Shown: positions 17,146-27,977 of the stretch, in pieces
How positions within the stretch are numbered: the first letter of the stretch is position 1
How the letters are laid out: every line of letters begins with the position of its first letter
Assembly: GCF_025642975.1 (NCBI RefSeq)
Contig: NZ_JANZKJ010000005.1
Span: 1 to 64,000 of the forward strand
DNA length: 64,000 nt
Direction of reading: 5' to 3'
Source: Pseudomonas sp. RIT-PI-S
GTDB taxonomy: Bacteria > Pseudomonadota > Gammaproteobacteria > Pseudomonadales > Pseudomonadaceae
Translations under genes and position numbers: made by a program
Notes under the pieces: model-generated
What the model saw: only the letters and a program-made list of their open reading frames with translations
Told to the model about the DNA's origin: nothing
Databases searched by the model: none

Positions 17146-17175
17146 CCGCCGCCAGCCTGTGCTGGCGGCGGTTTT
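17146..17175 (+). terminator. Rho-independent terminator
   Basis: A perfect 11-base GC-rich stem (CCGCCGCCAGC with its complement) closes on a four-base loop and is followed by TTTTG. It ends transcription of the exported esterase gene and separates it from the second esterase gene. Confidence 0.85.
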
Positions 17176-17291
17176 GCCGTTGCGCCACAGCGATAAAAGC
17201 TTACGCTGCGGCGCACCACGTGTTAGTAGTTGTTGCATTGACCCCAGGCAACCCTGGTTCCCTGCCACCCGCGCTAAGGCGGAGTTCTGCC

Positions 17292-18212
17292 ATGACGAAC
17301 GAGCCCTACCAACCCAACCCCGACCTGCTGGCCTTCGCCAAGCAAGGCCGCAACAGCTACCGTTCGATGATATCCAAGGCGGGCACCCCGGACCCGGTGG
17401 CGGACGTGTTCGATATAGAGATCGCGGCCAACGATCCGGAGCGGACCTTGCAAGCACGGGTGTATGTGCCACTCCCGGCCGCCGAGGGGCAGCCGTTGCC
17501 GGTGGTGTTGTTCATGCACGGCGGCGGGTTCATCGCCGGCGACCTGGACACCCACGATGTGATGATCCGTGCCTTGGCCAATCGCAGCGGCGCGCTGGTG
17601 GTGTCGCTGAACTATCGCCTGGCCCCGGAGGCGCCGTTCCCGGCCGGCCTGGACGATACCTTCACTGCCTTGGAATGGCTGGCCAGCTACGCCGGGCAAT
17701 TGGGCGGTGACCCGCAGCGCATCACGGTCTGTGGCGACAGCGCGGGCGGCAACCTGGCCGCGGCCGCCTGCCTGCGAGCCCGTGAACGCGGCGGGCCGCG
17801 CATCGCAGGCCAGGTGTTGTTCTATGCCAATGTCGACGGCAACGGCGAAACCCAGTCGTGGCAGGCACTGGCCGACACGTACTTTCCCACCCGCGACGCC
17901 ATGGCGCTGACCTTCAACTGCTACGTACCCGGGAGCCCTGAGCGCCGCCGGGACCCTTTAGTCGCACCGCTGCGCGCGCAGTTGCATGCGCTGCCGCCGG
18001 CGCTGGTGATCACCGCGGCGCTGGACCCGCTCAAGGACGAGGGCCTGGCGTATGCCGAAAAACTGCGTCAAGCCGGTGTCGACGCGCAGTACACGCTGTA
18101 CCCGGACGTGGAGCATGGTTTCGTTCAGTTCTTCAAGGAGCCGCGCAACCAGGCCATGGGCGAGCGGGCCCTGGACGAGGCCGCGGCGTTTATCCAGGGC
18201 CTGGGCACGTAG
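17292..18212 (+). CDS. Cytoplasmic alpha/beta hydrolase, hormone-sensitive-lipase family
   Basis: The ATG at 17292 has GGAG seven bases upstream and gives 306 residues without a signal peptide. The HSL motifs are complete: HGGGF, SLNYRLAPEAPFPAG, GDSAGG as nucleophile elbow, Asp in ALDPLKDEG and His in VEHGF. It is probably a short-chain carboxylesterase. Although adjacent to another HSL-family gene, the two are separated by a terminator and only distantly alike, so they may not be recent duplicates. Confidence 0.82.
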   Translation: MTNEPYQPNPDLLAFAKQGRNSYRSMISKAGTPDPVADVFDIEIAANDPERTLQARVYVPLPAAEGQPLPVVLFMHGGGFIAGDLDTHDVMIRALANRSGALVVSLNYRLAPEAPFPAGLDDTFTALEWLASYAGQLGGDPQRITVCGDSAGGNLAAAACLRARERGGPRIAGQVLFYANVDGNGETQSWQALADTYFPTRDAMALTFNCYVPGSPERRRDPLVAPLRAQLHALPPALVITAALDPLKDEGLAYAEKLRQAGVDAQYTLYPDVEHGFVQFFKEPRNQAMGERALDEAAAFIQGLGT

Positions 18213-18275
18213 CGCCCGGTTGAATGGTGCTCAAACCCCGGGATATACCGCCCCCCGAGAAGCGGCCATGCTCCG

Positions 18276-19463
18276 CTAGCCTACTTGCTCGAGAGAAGCG
18301 GGCGCCGCATAGAAGCATGCCGTGAAGGTTGTCCCCTCGGCCTCGCTGGAGTCGACCGTTACACGGCCGCCGTGTGCCTCGACCACCTCGCGCACGATAA
18401 ACAGCCCCAGGCCCACGCTGCGCCGGTCGCCGCCGGTGATGCCGCGCACCATCGGCTCGAACAGCCGGTCGCGGATGTTTTCCGGGATCGGCCGCCCAGT
18501 GTTGTGGACCGAAAGGCTGGCGCGGGTGCCCTCGATCCTGGAGGTGACAGTGATGGCCTGGCCGGGCTCGCCATAGGCGATGCTGTTGGCGATCAGGTTG
18601 GCGGCCACCTGCTGCGCACGGTCGCTGTCCAGCGGGGCCAGGCCACTGCCGTGCGCGTGATGGCGCAACACAGCGGCGGGGAACGCCACCTGTATCTCCT
18701 CCACGCAGCGGCCGATCACCGTATGCAGGTCCGTAGGCTCGGGGACGATACGAATGCCCCGGCCGACCCGCACGAGGGTGAAGTCCAGCAGGTCGCGGAT
18801 CATTCGCTCGGCGCGCTGCGCCGAATGCCTGATGTGCCCCAGTATCCGAGACTCCTTGGCGTCCCGGTTGCCCCGGCCAAGCACCTCGCTGGCCAGCCCG
18901 ATGGCGGTCAGCGGCGTTTTCAGGTCGTGGCTGACGATGGCGACCATTTGCTCGGCGAACGAGGCCCGATCCTTGGCGGCTTCGTAGTCCAAGCTCAGCT
19001 TGCGCTGGGCGTCGAGCAAGGCCGCCTCGGCGGCGGTCTTTTCCCGCAGCGCCGCTTCGGCCAACTTGCGCGAGGCAAGAATTTCGCGTTCGTAGCGGTC
19101 CCGGTCAGCGGTGCCGAACACCGCCAATTGATGGAAGAAAGCCCCGCCTTGCTCGCAGCGAACGCCATTGATCAGCACCGCTACGGTTTGCCTGTGTTGG
19201 CCAAGCAACTCCAGCTTCACCTCTCGCACCGAACCTTGCATGCGCATCAAGGGCAGCCAGTGCGTTTGATGAAAAATGCGCCCGCCCATGGTGAGCAGGT
19301 CCTGGAAGCGCCGGCCGGCCAGCTCGTGCTGCTGGTAACCCAGCCAGGCGCAGAAGGTGGCGTTGGCACGGAGGATCAGCCCGTCCTCGGAGGTGACCAG
19401 CAGGCCGCAGGCGGCGCTCTCGAACAATATTTCGGCACCAAGCGGTGCCTGGCCAACGGTCAT
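18276..19463 (-). CDS. PAS-domain sensor histidine kinase
   Basis: The ATG at 19463 starts one base after the stop of the hydrolase gene (TGAGATG), so it is chosen over an upstream TTG. The 395-residue protein has an N-terminal PAS domain (about residues 10-120), a helical coiled-coil linker, an H-box SHDLKTPLTA with phospho-acceptor His near residue 179, and a complete ATPase domain with NLIANSIAYG and GLGLFIVREVVEAHGG. There are no membrane helices, so it is a cytoplasmic sensor. No response regulator is adjacent. Close coupling to an RsbQ-like hydrolase suggests that the hydrolase supplies or becomes its signal. Confidence 0.85.
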   Translation of the reverse strand: MTVGQAPLGAEILFESAACGLLVTSEDGLILRANATFCAWLGYQQHELAGRRFQDLLTMGGRIFHQTHWLPLMRMQGSVREVKLELLGQHRQTVAVLINGVRCEQGGAFFHQLAVFGTADRDRYEREILASRKLAEAALREKTAAEAALLDAQRKLSLDYEAAKDRASFAEQMVAIVSHDLKTPLTAIGLASEVLGRGNRDAKESRILGHIRHSAQRAERMIRDLLDFTLVRVGRGIRIVPEPTDLHTVIGRCVEEIQVAFPAAVLRHHAHGSGLAPLDSDRAQQVAANLIANSIAYGEPGQAITVTSRIEGTRASLSVHNTGRPIPENIRDRLFEPMVRGITGGDRRSVGLGLFIVREVVEAHGGRVTVDSSEAEGTTFTACFYAAPASLEQVG

Positions 19464-19464
19464 C

Positions 19465-20271
19465 TCACGCAAACGCCCATGTGGAGAAAAACGTGCTCAT
19501 GGCGGCCGCGCAGGGGCTAGGTGCACTGAGGTGAGGGCAGTGCCCCACATTGTCGATGATGCACAACGTGCTGTTGGGCATTGCCTGGTTCAGGTACTCG
19601 CCAACGGCGGTGGGGGCGATGATGTCGTCTGTGGACTGAAGAATCAGCGCGGGGGTGGCAAGGCCCTCGACGTCCCTACGGTTATCGGAAAGGAAGGTCA
19701 CCCTGGCAAACTGGCGGGCGATCTCAGGGTCGGTCTGGCAAAAGCTATTGGTCAGCTCTTCGCCGAGCGCAGGTTGCCCAGGCGCCCCCATGATCACCGG
19801 GGCCATGTTGCTCGACCAGCCCAGGTAGTTGCTTTCCAGGGTTTCGAGCAGCGAAGCGATGTCCTGCGGTTCGAACCCGCCGACGTAACCGGCACTGTTC
19901 ATGTAGCAAGGCGAGGGCCCCACCATCACGTGGCCGGCGATCTGCCCGGGCCGACGCCGGTCGGCGAGCACGCCGATCATGGCGCTGACCGAGTGGCCCA
20001 CGAAAACCACCGGGCCCTGGCCGTAGTGTTCGATCAGTTCGTTGACGTCCTCGGCATAGCCGGCGAGCTGATCATATTTAACCGGGTCGTACGCCGTGAG
20101 GTCTGACTTGCCCGCCCCGACCAGGTCATAGGAAACAGTGCGGAACCGCTCGCTGAAGGCGGGGACCAGATGGCGCCACATGGTCTGGTCACAACCAAAA
20201 CCATGGGAGAACACCAGGGTCGCGGGCCCGTCGCCAGTGACGCGTACATTGTTGCGGCGTTGCAGATCCAT
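19465..20271 (-). CDS. RsbQ/KAI2/D14-like alpha/beta hydrolase
   Basis: The 268-residue product starts at an ATG with GGAGGAG five bases upstream. Its catalytic triad is Ser94 in GHSVSAM, Asp215 in STDDIIAP and His244 in VGHCPHL. The spacing and wording (HGFGCDQTMWRHL, YDLVGAGKSD, GPSPCYMN, GGFEPQDI) match RsbQ of Bacillus and the plant karrikin/strigolactone receptors KAI2 and D14. RsbQ is required for the PAS-containing phosphatase RsbP to respond to energy stress. Here the partner is a PAS histidine kinase whose start lies one base after this stop. The pair probably forms a sensing module with an unknown small ligand. Confidence 0.85.
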   Translation of the reverse strand: MDLQRRNNVRVTGDGPATLVFSHGFGCDQTMWRHLVPAFSERFRTVSYDLVGAGKSDLTAYDPVKYDQLAGYAEDVNELIEHYGQGPVVFVGHSVSAMIGVLADRRRPGQIAGHVMVGPSPCYMNSAGYVGGFEPQDIASLLETLESNYLGWSSNMAPVIMGAPGQPALGEELTNSFCQTDPEIARQFARVTFLSDNRRDVEGLATPALILQSTDDIIAPTAVGEYLNQAMPNSTLCIIDNVGHCPHLSAPSPCAAAMSTFFSTWAFA

Positions 20272-20367
20272 GATCACTCCTCCGTGGGTGCGGCGGAGTC
20301 TGGCCCGTTGCGCTGGCTTAAACAAGCAGGAGCCGCCAAACGCGCGGCCCGGCGTGCCCGGCGCCAC

Positions 20368-23184
20368 CTAAAAAGGAATGACGAGCCGCACGGCAGTGAT
20401 CTGCTCGCTGAAATCGCTACGACGTTGCACTTCGTGATTCACCGACAGTTCGGTGCCGTTCTGCCAGCGGGATACTAGCCCCAGCCCACTGTTGAGCAGC
20501 CAGGGCTGGCTGGCCTCGCCGCGTACGCTGAAGCGCTCGCCGGGTGCGGCGGCGTAGGCCGCCGAGGTCGATGGGTTTTCGTTGAGCAGGTCATAGCCCA
20601 CCCCGAGGTCCAGGCGCAGCCGGGTCAATGGCGTGAGCGCATGCTCGAGCGCGCCGTCGAGGCCGGCGACCAGTTGGTTGCTGTCACGTTCGGCCACGCT
20701 CAGCAGCAAAGGCTGCACGCTGGCAGGGCCGCGCTCTTTATAGGCACCTTCATGTACGTGGTTGTACTCCAGCCGCGCCGAGGGCATGAATCGCGTGCCC
20801 TCACCAAGGGCAATCACCTGGCCGATGCTGCTGCCGACGGTGGCGATCAGGCTGTTGTAATCGGCGTTGACCGCGCCGCCACTGCCCGAGAGTTCCAGGT
20901 CGCGCCGTGCGCTTATGCGGTTGTTGCCGGCGCCGGCATACAGCCGCGCGTCGGTGTGGTCATCCAAGGGGTGGCTGCCGTAGGCCATGAATTGCCACAG
21001 GTCCAGGCGTGACCCTTGGGCGGTGGTGCCTCCAGCCGAGGCGCTGCCCTCACTGTAGGCGAAGGCCATGCCTACCCGATTGCCGCTGGCGAGGCGGGTA
21101 TCCATGCCGATGACGGTGCCCGCTGCGTTCTCGCTTGCCTCTGGGCGAGCGCCGCCATAGCTGAAGGACTGCGCCCACAAAGGCGAGCCCGGCTGCCCCG
21201 GCCCGCCCAGCGCCGTCGTGGTGGCCAGGTGCTGGTTGACCACGCGGTTGATCGACGTTAGCGCCGTCTGGCTGGCCCGCAGCGCCTGGTTGCCCATCGG
21301 CAGCGTTGCGGCCACGGCGCCGGCCACCTGAGCCTCACTGGTGGCCGTGGCGAAATAAGGGGCCAGCGCGCTGGCACTGCCTTTGGCCAACTCCCGGTCG
21401 ACAACCTGTGCGGCGTGGGCGGCCTGGCCGAGCCCAGCGGCGGTGACGGCGCTTTGCACGCCCGTGGGGGAGCGGGCGGCGAGCAGCAGGTCCAGGGTGT
21501 TGCCATCCTTCACGGCGCTGAAAGCGAACAAGGTCGAGTTGCTGCTGACGTTGAAGGTGCCGTCCGACACCAGCGTGCCCGCGCTGAGCACGTTCTGCAG
21601 CCGGCCCACATCCAGGGGCTGGCCGGCGGCGGCCACGTCCACCTCGATGCGCGCCTGCGAGGGCAGGGAAGCAGTGCCGGTGACGACCACCTGGCCATAC
21701 CGGCTGGAATCGGCCACTTCGGTGCGCAACACGCCGCCACTGGCCTGGACGAAATCTCCGTCGATGATCGAATGCTCTCCAAATGCCGTACTGGGTGCGC
21801 CTAGAACCAGCCTCCCCTGGTTGGCCAGCGATTTGACCTGCAGCTGGTCGCCGGGTAGCAGCTGATAGGTCGCGCCTGTGTCGATGAAGAAGGGGGTCGC
21901 TGGCGCCTGGACCAAGCCAGCGAACCGGGCCCGGTTGCCTGTAATGTGCACATCGCCGACCGCTGCATCGGCATCGATCACCAGGGCCCGCTGGTCGCCC
22001 TCGATGATCCCGCTGTTGACCAGGTGGCCGATCACTGCGCCGGTACCGATATACAAACCGGTGGCAGAGCCGCTGATATAGCCGGAGTTCACCAGCTCTG
22101 GCGTTTGCGCATTGATGACGGCGCCGGTGCCGCCGCCCAAGCCGCCGACGATGGAGCCGCTGTTGAAGATGCCCCCACCGATGGCGCCATCGATGCCGAA
22201 GGCGCCAATACCGCTGTACATCGCCCCTTTATTGATGAGGCTGCCCTGGATGTCTGCCGTGATGTCTGCGCCGGAACCACCGTAGATGCCGCCGGTATTG
22301 ATCAGGTTGCCGCCGATATGGGCATCTGTAATGACGGCGAAGTCCGAGCCATCGATCACGCCGGTGTTGATGAAGTCCCGGCCGATGCTCGTTCGGCTCA
22401 ACGAAAAGGTGCTGCTGACCACGCCGCTGTTGATGAAGTCCTGGCCGATCGTGCTGTTGGAGATGAACAGCGCGCCGCCACCGGTGATGGTGCCGCTGTT
22501 GTTGAATGAGCCGGCGATGGCGGTGTTTTCGATCGACATCCCAACGTAGTGGCCGTTGATTTCACCGCTGTTCTTCACGTCTCCCCCGACCTGGTCCGCG
22601 CGCAGCACCACGGCCGAATAAGCCGAGTTGGCGGTGATCGTGCCGGCATTGTTGACATTGCCTTTGACTGTACTGTGGTCGATCTGCACGGCGGCGGAAT
22701 CCCCTTGCGGCCGGCCGGTCACCAGCACCTCGCCTGCATTGGCAAATGCTCCCAGGGTGCCATTGGCCACGCGCACCGCGCCTTGCTCGCCGCTGAGCAG
22801 GGCGCCCGCCGTGTTCAGCAGCTTGCCGGCCAAGGTGGCATCGGTGATGTCTACGCCGTAGGCCCCGGCGAGGTGGCCGCTGCTGAGCACCTGCCGGGCC
22901 GTGGCCCCAGGGCTTACGGCAACGGCGGCCGCGCCAGTGACGGCCAGCTCACCGCCTTGAGTCACCTGCAACTGCTCGCCCGTGCCCAATACGCAAGGCC
23001 CGCTGGCGACGCCAGCGAGCACGGTGGTGCGCCGCTCGCAGCTGTCGGCGCGAGCGCTCTCGGAGGGCAGGGCAAGAATGGCGAACATCACCGCGAGGCT
23101 GAGCCCGCAGAGGGGTGGGAGCGGGGTGGTAGGGGTGCGTGTTTTGGCCGACTGCCAGCGCTGACCAGGGCGGAAGTTATCCAT
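20368..23184 (-). CDS. Autotransporter (type Va secreted protein)
   Basis: This 938-residue protein has a long basic and hydrophobic leader (cleavage near SARA, about residue 46). Its passenger consists of many short repeats of the form NSG-x-I-x-G (FINSGVVSS, LINTGGIYGG, FNNSGTITGG), typical of a beta-helix. A C-terminal beta-barrel of about 270 residues begins near PLWAQSFSYGG and ends in Phe (RLVIPF), the outer-membrane signature. The passenger should be exposed or shed at the cell surface; such proteins act in adhesion or aggregation. The ATG at 23184 has no clear ribosome-binding site, and an in-frame GTG lies ten codons upstream. It diverges from zigA. Confidence 0.85.
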   Translation of the reverse strand: MDNFRPGQRWQSAKTRTPTTPLPPLCGLSLAVMFAILALPSESARADSCERRTTVLAGVASGPCVLGTGEQLQVTQGGELAVTGAAAVAVSPGATARQVLSSGHLAGAYGVDITDATLAGKLLNTAGALLSGEQGAVRVANGTLGAFANAGEVLVTGRPQGDSAAVQIDHSTVKGNVNNAGTITANSAYSAVVLRADQVGGDVKNSGEINGHYVGMSIENTAIAGSFNNSGTITGGGALFISNSTIGQDFINSGVVSSTFSLSRTSIGRDFINTGVIDGSDFAVITDAHIGGNLINTGGIYGGSGADITADIQGSLINKGAMYSGIGAFGIDGAIGGGIFNSGSIVGGLGGGTGAVINAQTPELVNSGYISGSATGLYIGTGAVIGHLVNSGIIEGDQRALVIDADAAVGDVHITGNRARFAGLVQAPATPFFIDTGATYQLLPGDQLQVKSLANQGRLVLGAPSTAFGEHSIIDGDFVQASGGVLRTEVADSSRYGQVVVTGTASLPSQARIEVDVAAAGQPLDVGRLQNVLSAGTLVSDGTFNVSSNSTLFAFSAVKDGNTLDLLLAARSPTGVQSAVTAAGLGQAAHAAQVVDRELAKGSASALAPYFATATSEAQVAGAVAATLPMGNQALRASQTALTSINRVVNQHLATTTALGGPGQPGSPLWAQSFSYGGARPEASENAAGTVIGMDTRLASGNRVGMAFAYSEGSASAGGTTAQGSRLDLWQFMAYGSHPLDDHTDARLYAGAGNNRISARRDLELSGSGGAVNADYNSLIATVGSSIGQVIALGEGTRFMPSARLEYNHVHEGAYKERGPASVQPLLLSVAERDSNQLVAGLDGALEHALTPLTRLRLDLGVGYDLLNENPSTSAAYAAAPGERFSVRGEASQPWLLNSGLGLVSRWQNGTELSVNHEVQRRSDFSEQITAVRLVIPF

Positions 23185-23295
23185 GGAGGAACCCTGTGTC
23201 CGGTGTATGAGCACTTGGGTATAGCCCGCTGGTACGGGAAGTCAACGCTGCGCGAAATTGCGCGGCTGAAGAATAAAGGTGGCTATTGACTACAT

Positions 23296-23310
23296 TGTTA
23301 TAACATAACA
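23296..23310. promoter_or_regulatory. Zur-type operator
   Basis: TGTTAT-AAC-ATAACA is a perfect inverted repeat that fits the core of proteobacterial Zur boxes (TGTTAT, three bases, ATAACA). It lies 37 bases before the zigA start, in the gap shared with the autotransporter gene. Zinc-replete Zur should repress zigA here. Confidence 0.85.
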
Positions 23311-23347
23311 TTATCTATGCCCCGCAGATTATGCCCGGAGCGCAGAG

Positions 23348-24565
<1,218 letters not shown>

Positions 24566-24615
24566 ACCGGCCAGCGGCCAGGAGGGCGGTTATCCCGTAG
24601 CGCAACCGCGGGTGC

Positions 24616-25893
24616 TCAGAAGCGCGCCAGCTGATACGGGTCAAGCGCGGGTAGCGAGTGGGGCATGGCCCCAGGGCAGGCCGCCTGGGCGATCAGCTCG
24701 GCGGTGATCGCCGCCTGGGTCAGCCCCAGGTGCTGATGGCCGAAGGCGAGCAACACTCGGCCCTCGCACACCTGGTCGATGATGGGCAGCGAATCCGGCA
24801 GAGAAGGGCGAAAGCCCATCCATGGCGTGGCTCCCTCGGCGCTCAACGCCTCGCGGAACAGCCCCTGGCTCAACCGGTGCAGCTGCCAGGCGCGCTGCAT
24901 GTTCGCCGGCCGTTGCAATCCGGCGAACTCCACCGTGCCGGCCAGGCGCAGGCCGTCCGCCATGGGCGTCATGATGAATTTGCGCTCCAACGATGTCACC
25001 GCGAACGGCAACCGCCCGTGCTCCCGGGGCAGCATCAAGTGGTAGCCGCGTTCGGTGTCCAAGGGCACCCGCTTGCCGGTGAGTGCGGCGGTCAGCTCGG
25101 CCGAATGCGCCCCGCAGGCGATCAGCACCTGGCGCGCGGCAACACGGGCTTGGTCGGCCACCAGCGTTACGCCTTGCGGCTGCAGATGCCCGCCTGTGAC
25201 CCGCTGCTGGATGAACTGCACGCCGCTGGCCTTGGCCACCTGCACCAGCTCGAGGACCACCCGGTAAGGGTCGAGAAAATGCCCGGTAAGTGGAAAGAAC
25301 AGCCCGCCCTGGAGGGTATCGCTCAGTTGCGGCGCCGCCTCGCGCAGGGCTGCGGCGGGCCACAGGTCTACCGCTACCGCGTGCTGCCGCAGGCGGCCGA
25401 GCAGCGCCTCGATCGCCTGCCGCGATTCGGCCCGTTCGAACACCAGCACCGAGCCTGCTTCCTGCAGCAAGCCAGGCTGATCAATGCTCCGCAACAGGCG
25501 CTGCCAGGCGCCCAGGCTGCTCTCGTTGAGGGCACGCAGGCCCGCCACGGTGCGCTGCAAAGAGGCCGGGCGCAGGCTCCACAAAAGCCGCCCGAACCAG
25601 GGCAGGGCGCGTGGCAGGTAGTTCCAGTCCAGGCGCAAGGGGCCGAGAGGGTCCATCAACATTGCGGGCAAGCGCTTGAGGATGGACAAGTCGGCGATGG
25701 GGAACACCTGCTCGGTGGCCAGGTGCCCGGCATTGCCGAACGAGGCGCCACGCCCCGGTGGCTGCCGATCAATCACCACCACTCGCCGGCCCCGGCGTGA
25801 TAGCTGCACGGCACACGCCACACCGATGATCCCCGCGCCGACGATGGCCACATCCGCCTCCACCGGCGCGCTGGAGCTCAAGGCCTCTGTCAT
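24616..25893 (-). CDS. DadA-like FAD oxidoreductase, probable D-hydroxyproline dehydrogenase
   Basis: This 425-residue flavoprotein of the D-amino-acid dehydrogenase type has a dinucleotide-binding motif at residues about 15-45 (VAIVGAGIIGVACAVQLSRRG), GRGASFGNAGHL, and a late FAD motif with FRPSLPDSLPIIDQ and AFGHQHLGLTQAAIT. The epimerase gene and DHDPS-family gene directly upstream indicate that it oxidises cis-4-hydroxy-D-proline to 1-pyrroline-4-hydroxy-2-carboxylate, passing electrons to the respiratory chain. Generic D-amino-acid dehydrogenase would be the alternative. Starts at ATG with AGGGGA upstream; 23 bases after the preceding gene. Confidence 0.8.
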   Translation of the reverse strand: MTEALSSSAPVEADVAIVGAGIIGVACAVQLSRRGRRVVVIDRQPPGRGASFGNAGHLATEQVFPIADLSILKRLPAMLMDPLGPLRLDWNYLPRALPWFGRLLWSLRPASLQRTVAGLRALNESSLGAWQRLLRSIDQPGLLQEAGSVLVFERAESRQAIEALLGRLRQHAVAVDLWPAAALREAAPQLSDTLQGGLFFPLTGHFLDPYRVVLELVQVAKASGVQFIQQRVTGGHLQPQGVTLVADQARVAARQVLIACGAHSAELTAALTGKRVPLDTERGYHLMLPREHGRLPFAVTSLERKFIMTPMADGLRLAGTVEFAGLQRPANMQRAWQLHRLSQGLFREALSAEGATPWMGFRPSLPDSLPIIDQVCEGRVLLAFGHQHLGLTQAAITAELIAQAACPGAMPHSLPALDPYQLARF

Positions 25894-25916
25894 TTGTGGT
25901 ATCCCCTGGCGAAAAA

Positions 25917-26864
25917 TCAGGCAGCGCTATGCTGCGCCGTCCAGCTGGCGTACCACTGGCGGAACAGCGCGTATTGCGTTTCGGCGTAACGGCGCTGAGC
26001 GTCGCTGAGCACGTCGGTGACGTTGAAGTGCAGGTGGTATTGGCTGTCGCCGTTGAGCACCATCAGGTGCTTGTAATACAGCACCAGGTCGCACCCCTCG
26101 TCGAAGGACGAGAGCACCGCGAGGGCCGTCTCCAGCTCGGTGGCCAGGCGCCGCGCCTTGGCGTCTCCGGCCGCCGCCTGCTTGCTCAGCGCCACCAGGT
26201 GCAGCACCTCCCGGGGCAAGGCATTCCCGATGCCCGTGATGGCGCCGGTGGCGTTGCAGTTGACGAAGCCGTGCACTACCTGGGTATCCACGCCCACCAT
26301 CAGCGTAACGGCGTCGTCCTGGGAAGTGATGTGTTCGGCAGCGTAGCGCAGGTCGGCGGCACCGCCGAACTCCTTGAAACCGATCAGGTTCGGGTGCTGG
26401 CTGCGCAGCTCGAAGAACAGGTCGGCGCGGGTGGCGAAGCCGTAGTAGGGGCTGTTGTAGATCACCGCGGGCAAGCCTGGGGCCGCGGCGAGGATAGCTG
26501 CGAAGTGGGCCCTTTGCGCCGCGGCCGAAGCACCCCGTGACAGCACCCGTGGAATGACCATCAGACCTTGGGCGCCCACCTGGGCCGCATGCGCCGCATG
26601 AGCCACCGCCTCCCGGGTGTTGACCGCGCCGGTGCCGACGATGGTCGGCACGCCAGCGGCGACCAGCCGCGCCACGCCTTCTTGGCGCTGCGCTTCGGTG
26701 AGCAGCGGCCAGTCGCCCATGGACCCGCAATACACCACGGCGGTCATGCCGATATCCACCAATTCACGGCCTTTGGCGACCAAGGCGTCGAAGTCGGGTG
26801 TGCGCTCAGCGGTGCAAGGGGTCATCAGCGCGGGAATACAGCCGGTGAAGATGTTGGTGGTCAT
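25917..26864 (-). CDS. DHDPS-family lyase, probable 1-pyrroline-4-hydroxy-2-carboxylate deaminase
   Basis: This 315-residue aldolase-fold protein has family landmarks including GSMGDWPLLTEAQR, the Tyr region YNSPYYGF and Schiff-base Lys in IGFKEFGG. In hydroxyproline degradation a member of this family converts 1-pyrroline-4-hydroxy-2-carboxylate to 2-oxoglutarate semialdehyde and ammonia; true dihydrodipicolinate synthase is normally elsewhere. I chose the ATG at 26864 because AGGAG stands eight bases upstream; an in-frame GTG three codons earlier overlaps the epimerase stop. It is sandwiched between epimerase and dehydrogenase genes, which decides the function. Confidence 0.8.
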   Translation of the reverse strand: MTTNIFTGCIPALMTPCTAERTPDFDALVAKGRELVDIGMTAVVYCGSMGDWPLLTEAQRQEGVARLVAAGVPTIVGTGAVNTREAVAHAAHAAQVGAQGLMVIPRVLSRGASAAAQRAHFAAILAAAPGLPAVIYNSPYYGFATRADLFFELRSQHPNLIGFKEFGGAADLRYAAEHITSQDDAVTLMVGVDTQVVHGFVNCNATGAITGIGNALPREVLHLVALSKQAAAGDAKARRLATELETALAVLSSFDEGCDLVLYYKHLMVLNGDSQYHLHFNVTDVLSDAQRRYAETQYALFRQWYASWTAQHSAA

Positions 26865-26869
26865 CGGTG

Positions 26870-27817
26870 TCACTCCTGGATGGTCGCCACTGGAATGCCC
26901 CAGGCGAAGGGGTCGTGTTCATCGATCAGCAAGGTGCTGTCGGCGGTCATGTGGGCGCGGCCAGTGATAGAGGGGCGGATTCGCCCGCCTTCCCACTGGT
27001 AGCTGGCTTCGAACTGGCTACCGGTGATGCTTGCCTGCACCCAGCGCTCCCCGGGCGCCAGCTTGCCGTCGACCGCCAGGCAGGCCAGCTTGGCGCTGGT
27101 ACCGGTGCCGCAGGGTGAGCGGTCGTATGCCTTGCCGGGGCACATCACAAAGTTGCGGCTGTGCGCATGTGCATCGGCGGCGAACAATTCCACGTGGTCG
27201 ATGAGGGCTCCGTTTTCACCGTAGATACCCTGGGCCGGCAACGCCTTCAGCACCGCCCAGGTGAACTCGATCAAGGCTTCGACGTTGCTCAGCTCCAGTG
27301 CGTGCGGGTGCTCGCTCACCAGAAAGAACCAATTGCCACCCCAGGCAATGTCTCCGGTCACCTGCCCGTGGCCCGGCACCTCGACCGGCACCCGCTGGCG
27401 ATACCGCCAGGACGGCACATTGAGCACGGTCACTGCGCCGTCCTCGTGCAGGGTGGCGCTGACCTGGCCAACTGGCGTGTCCACCGCATGCACGCCAGGG
27501 CTGATCCGCCCGAGGTGATGCAAGGACGCGATAAGGCCGATGGTGCCGTGGCCACACATGTTCAAATAGCCGGCGTTGTTGAAGAAGATCACCCCGCAGG
27601 TGGCGCCCGGCGACACAGGTTCACAATAAAGGGCGCCCACCAGCACATCGTTGCCGCGCGGCTCCAGCAAGCAGGCGCGCCGCCACTGGTCGTGGTGCTC
27701 ACGCAAGGCGTCGCGGCGTTCGGCCATGCTGCCGCCCACTAATGGGGGGAAACCGCTAAGCACCAGGCGGGTAGGCTCGCCGCCGGTATGGGAGTCGATC
27801 ACCTGCACTGTTTTCAT
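26870..27817 (-). CDS. lhpA: 4-hydroxyproline 2-epimerase (proline racemase family)
   Basis: This 315-residue proline racemase-fold enzyme has both catalytic cysteines: Cys88 in NMCGHGTIG and Cys236 in [14 protein letters not shown]. It interconverts trans-4-hydroxy-L-proline and cis-4-hydroxy-D-proline, the first catabolic step. The pair of cysteines excludes the dehydratase subgroup, which has Thr in place of the second. Neighbouring dehydrogenase and deaminase genes support the 4-hydroxyproline assignment over proline racemase. First gene of the operon, with GGAGG four bases before ATG, divergent from the AraC gene. Confidence 0.87.
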   Translation of the reverse strand: MKTVQVIDSHTGGEPTRLVLSGFPPLVGGSMAERRDALREHHDQWRRACLLEPRGNDVLVGALYCEPVSPGATCGVIFFNNAGYLNMCGHGTIGLIASLHHLGRISPGVHAVDTPVGQVSATLHEDGAVTVLNVPSWRYRQRVPVEVPGHGQVTGDIAWGGNWFFLVSEHPHALELSNVEALIEFTWAVLKALPAQGIYGENGALIDHVELFAADAHAHSRNFVMCPGKAYDRSPCGTGTSAKLACLAVDGKLAPGERWVQASITGSQFEASYQWEGGRIRPSITGRAHMTADSTLLIDEHDPFAWGIPVATIQE

Positions 27818-27977
27818 CAGGCCTCCGGGTCAAGGCTGCGCTTGGGATGGCAATAGCTTGGCCCGGCCGACGCCGACAGGCTTGATGGTTTTGCAATCCC
27901 GCGATGACGAAATCAGCACAATGGCCGGCTTAGATCCGGGTTAACCTCGCACCACCTCGAGCGGAGAGTGCCCAGCC

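Noticed and set aside
18285..19520. 411-codon plus-strand frame opposite the histidine kinase
   Set aside because: No recognisable domain; the other strand has complete kinase motifs.
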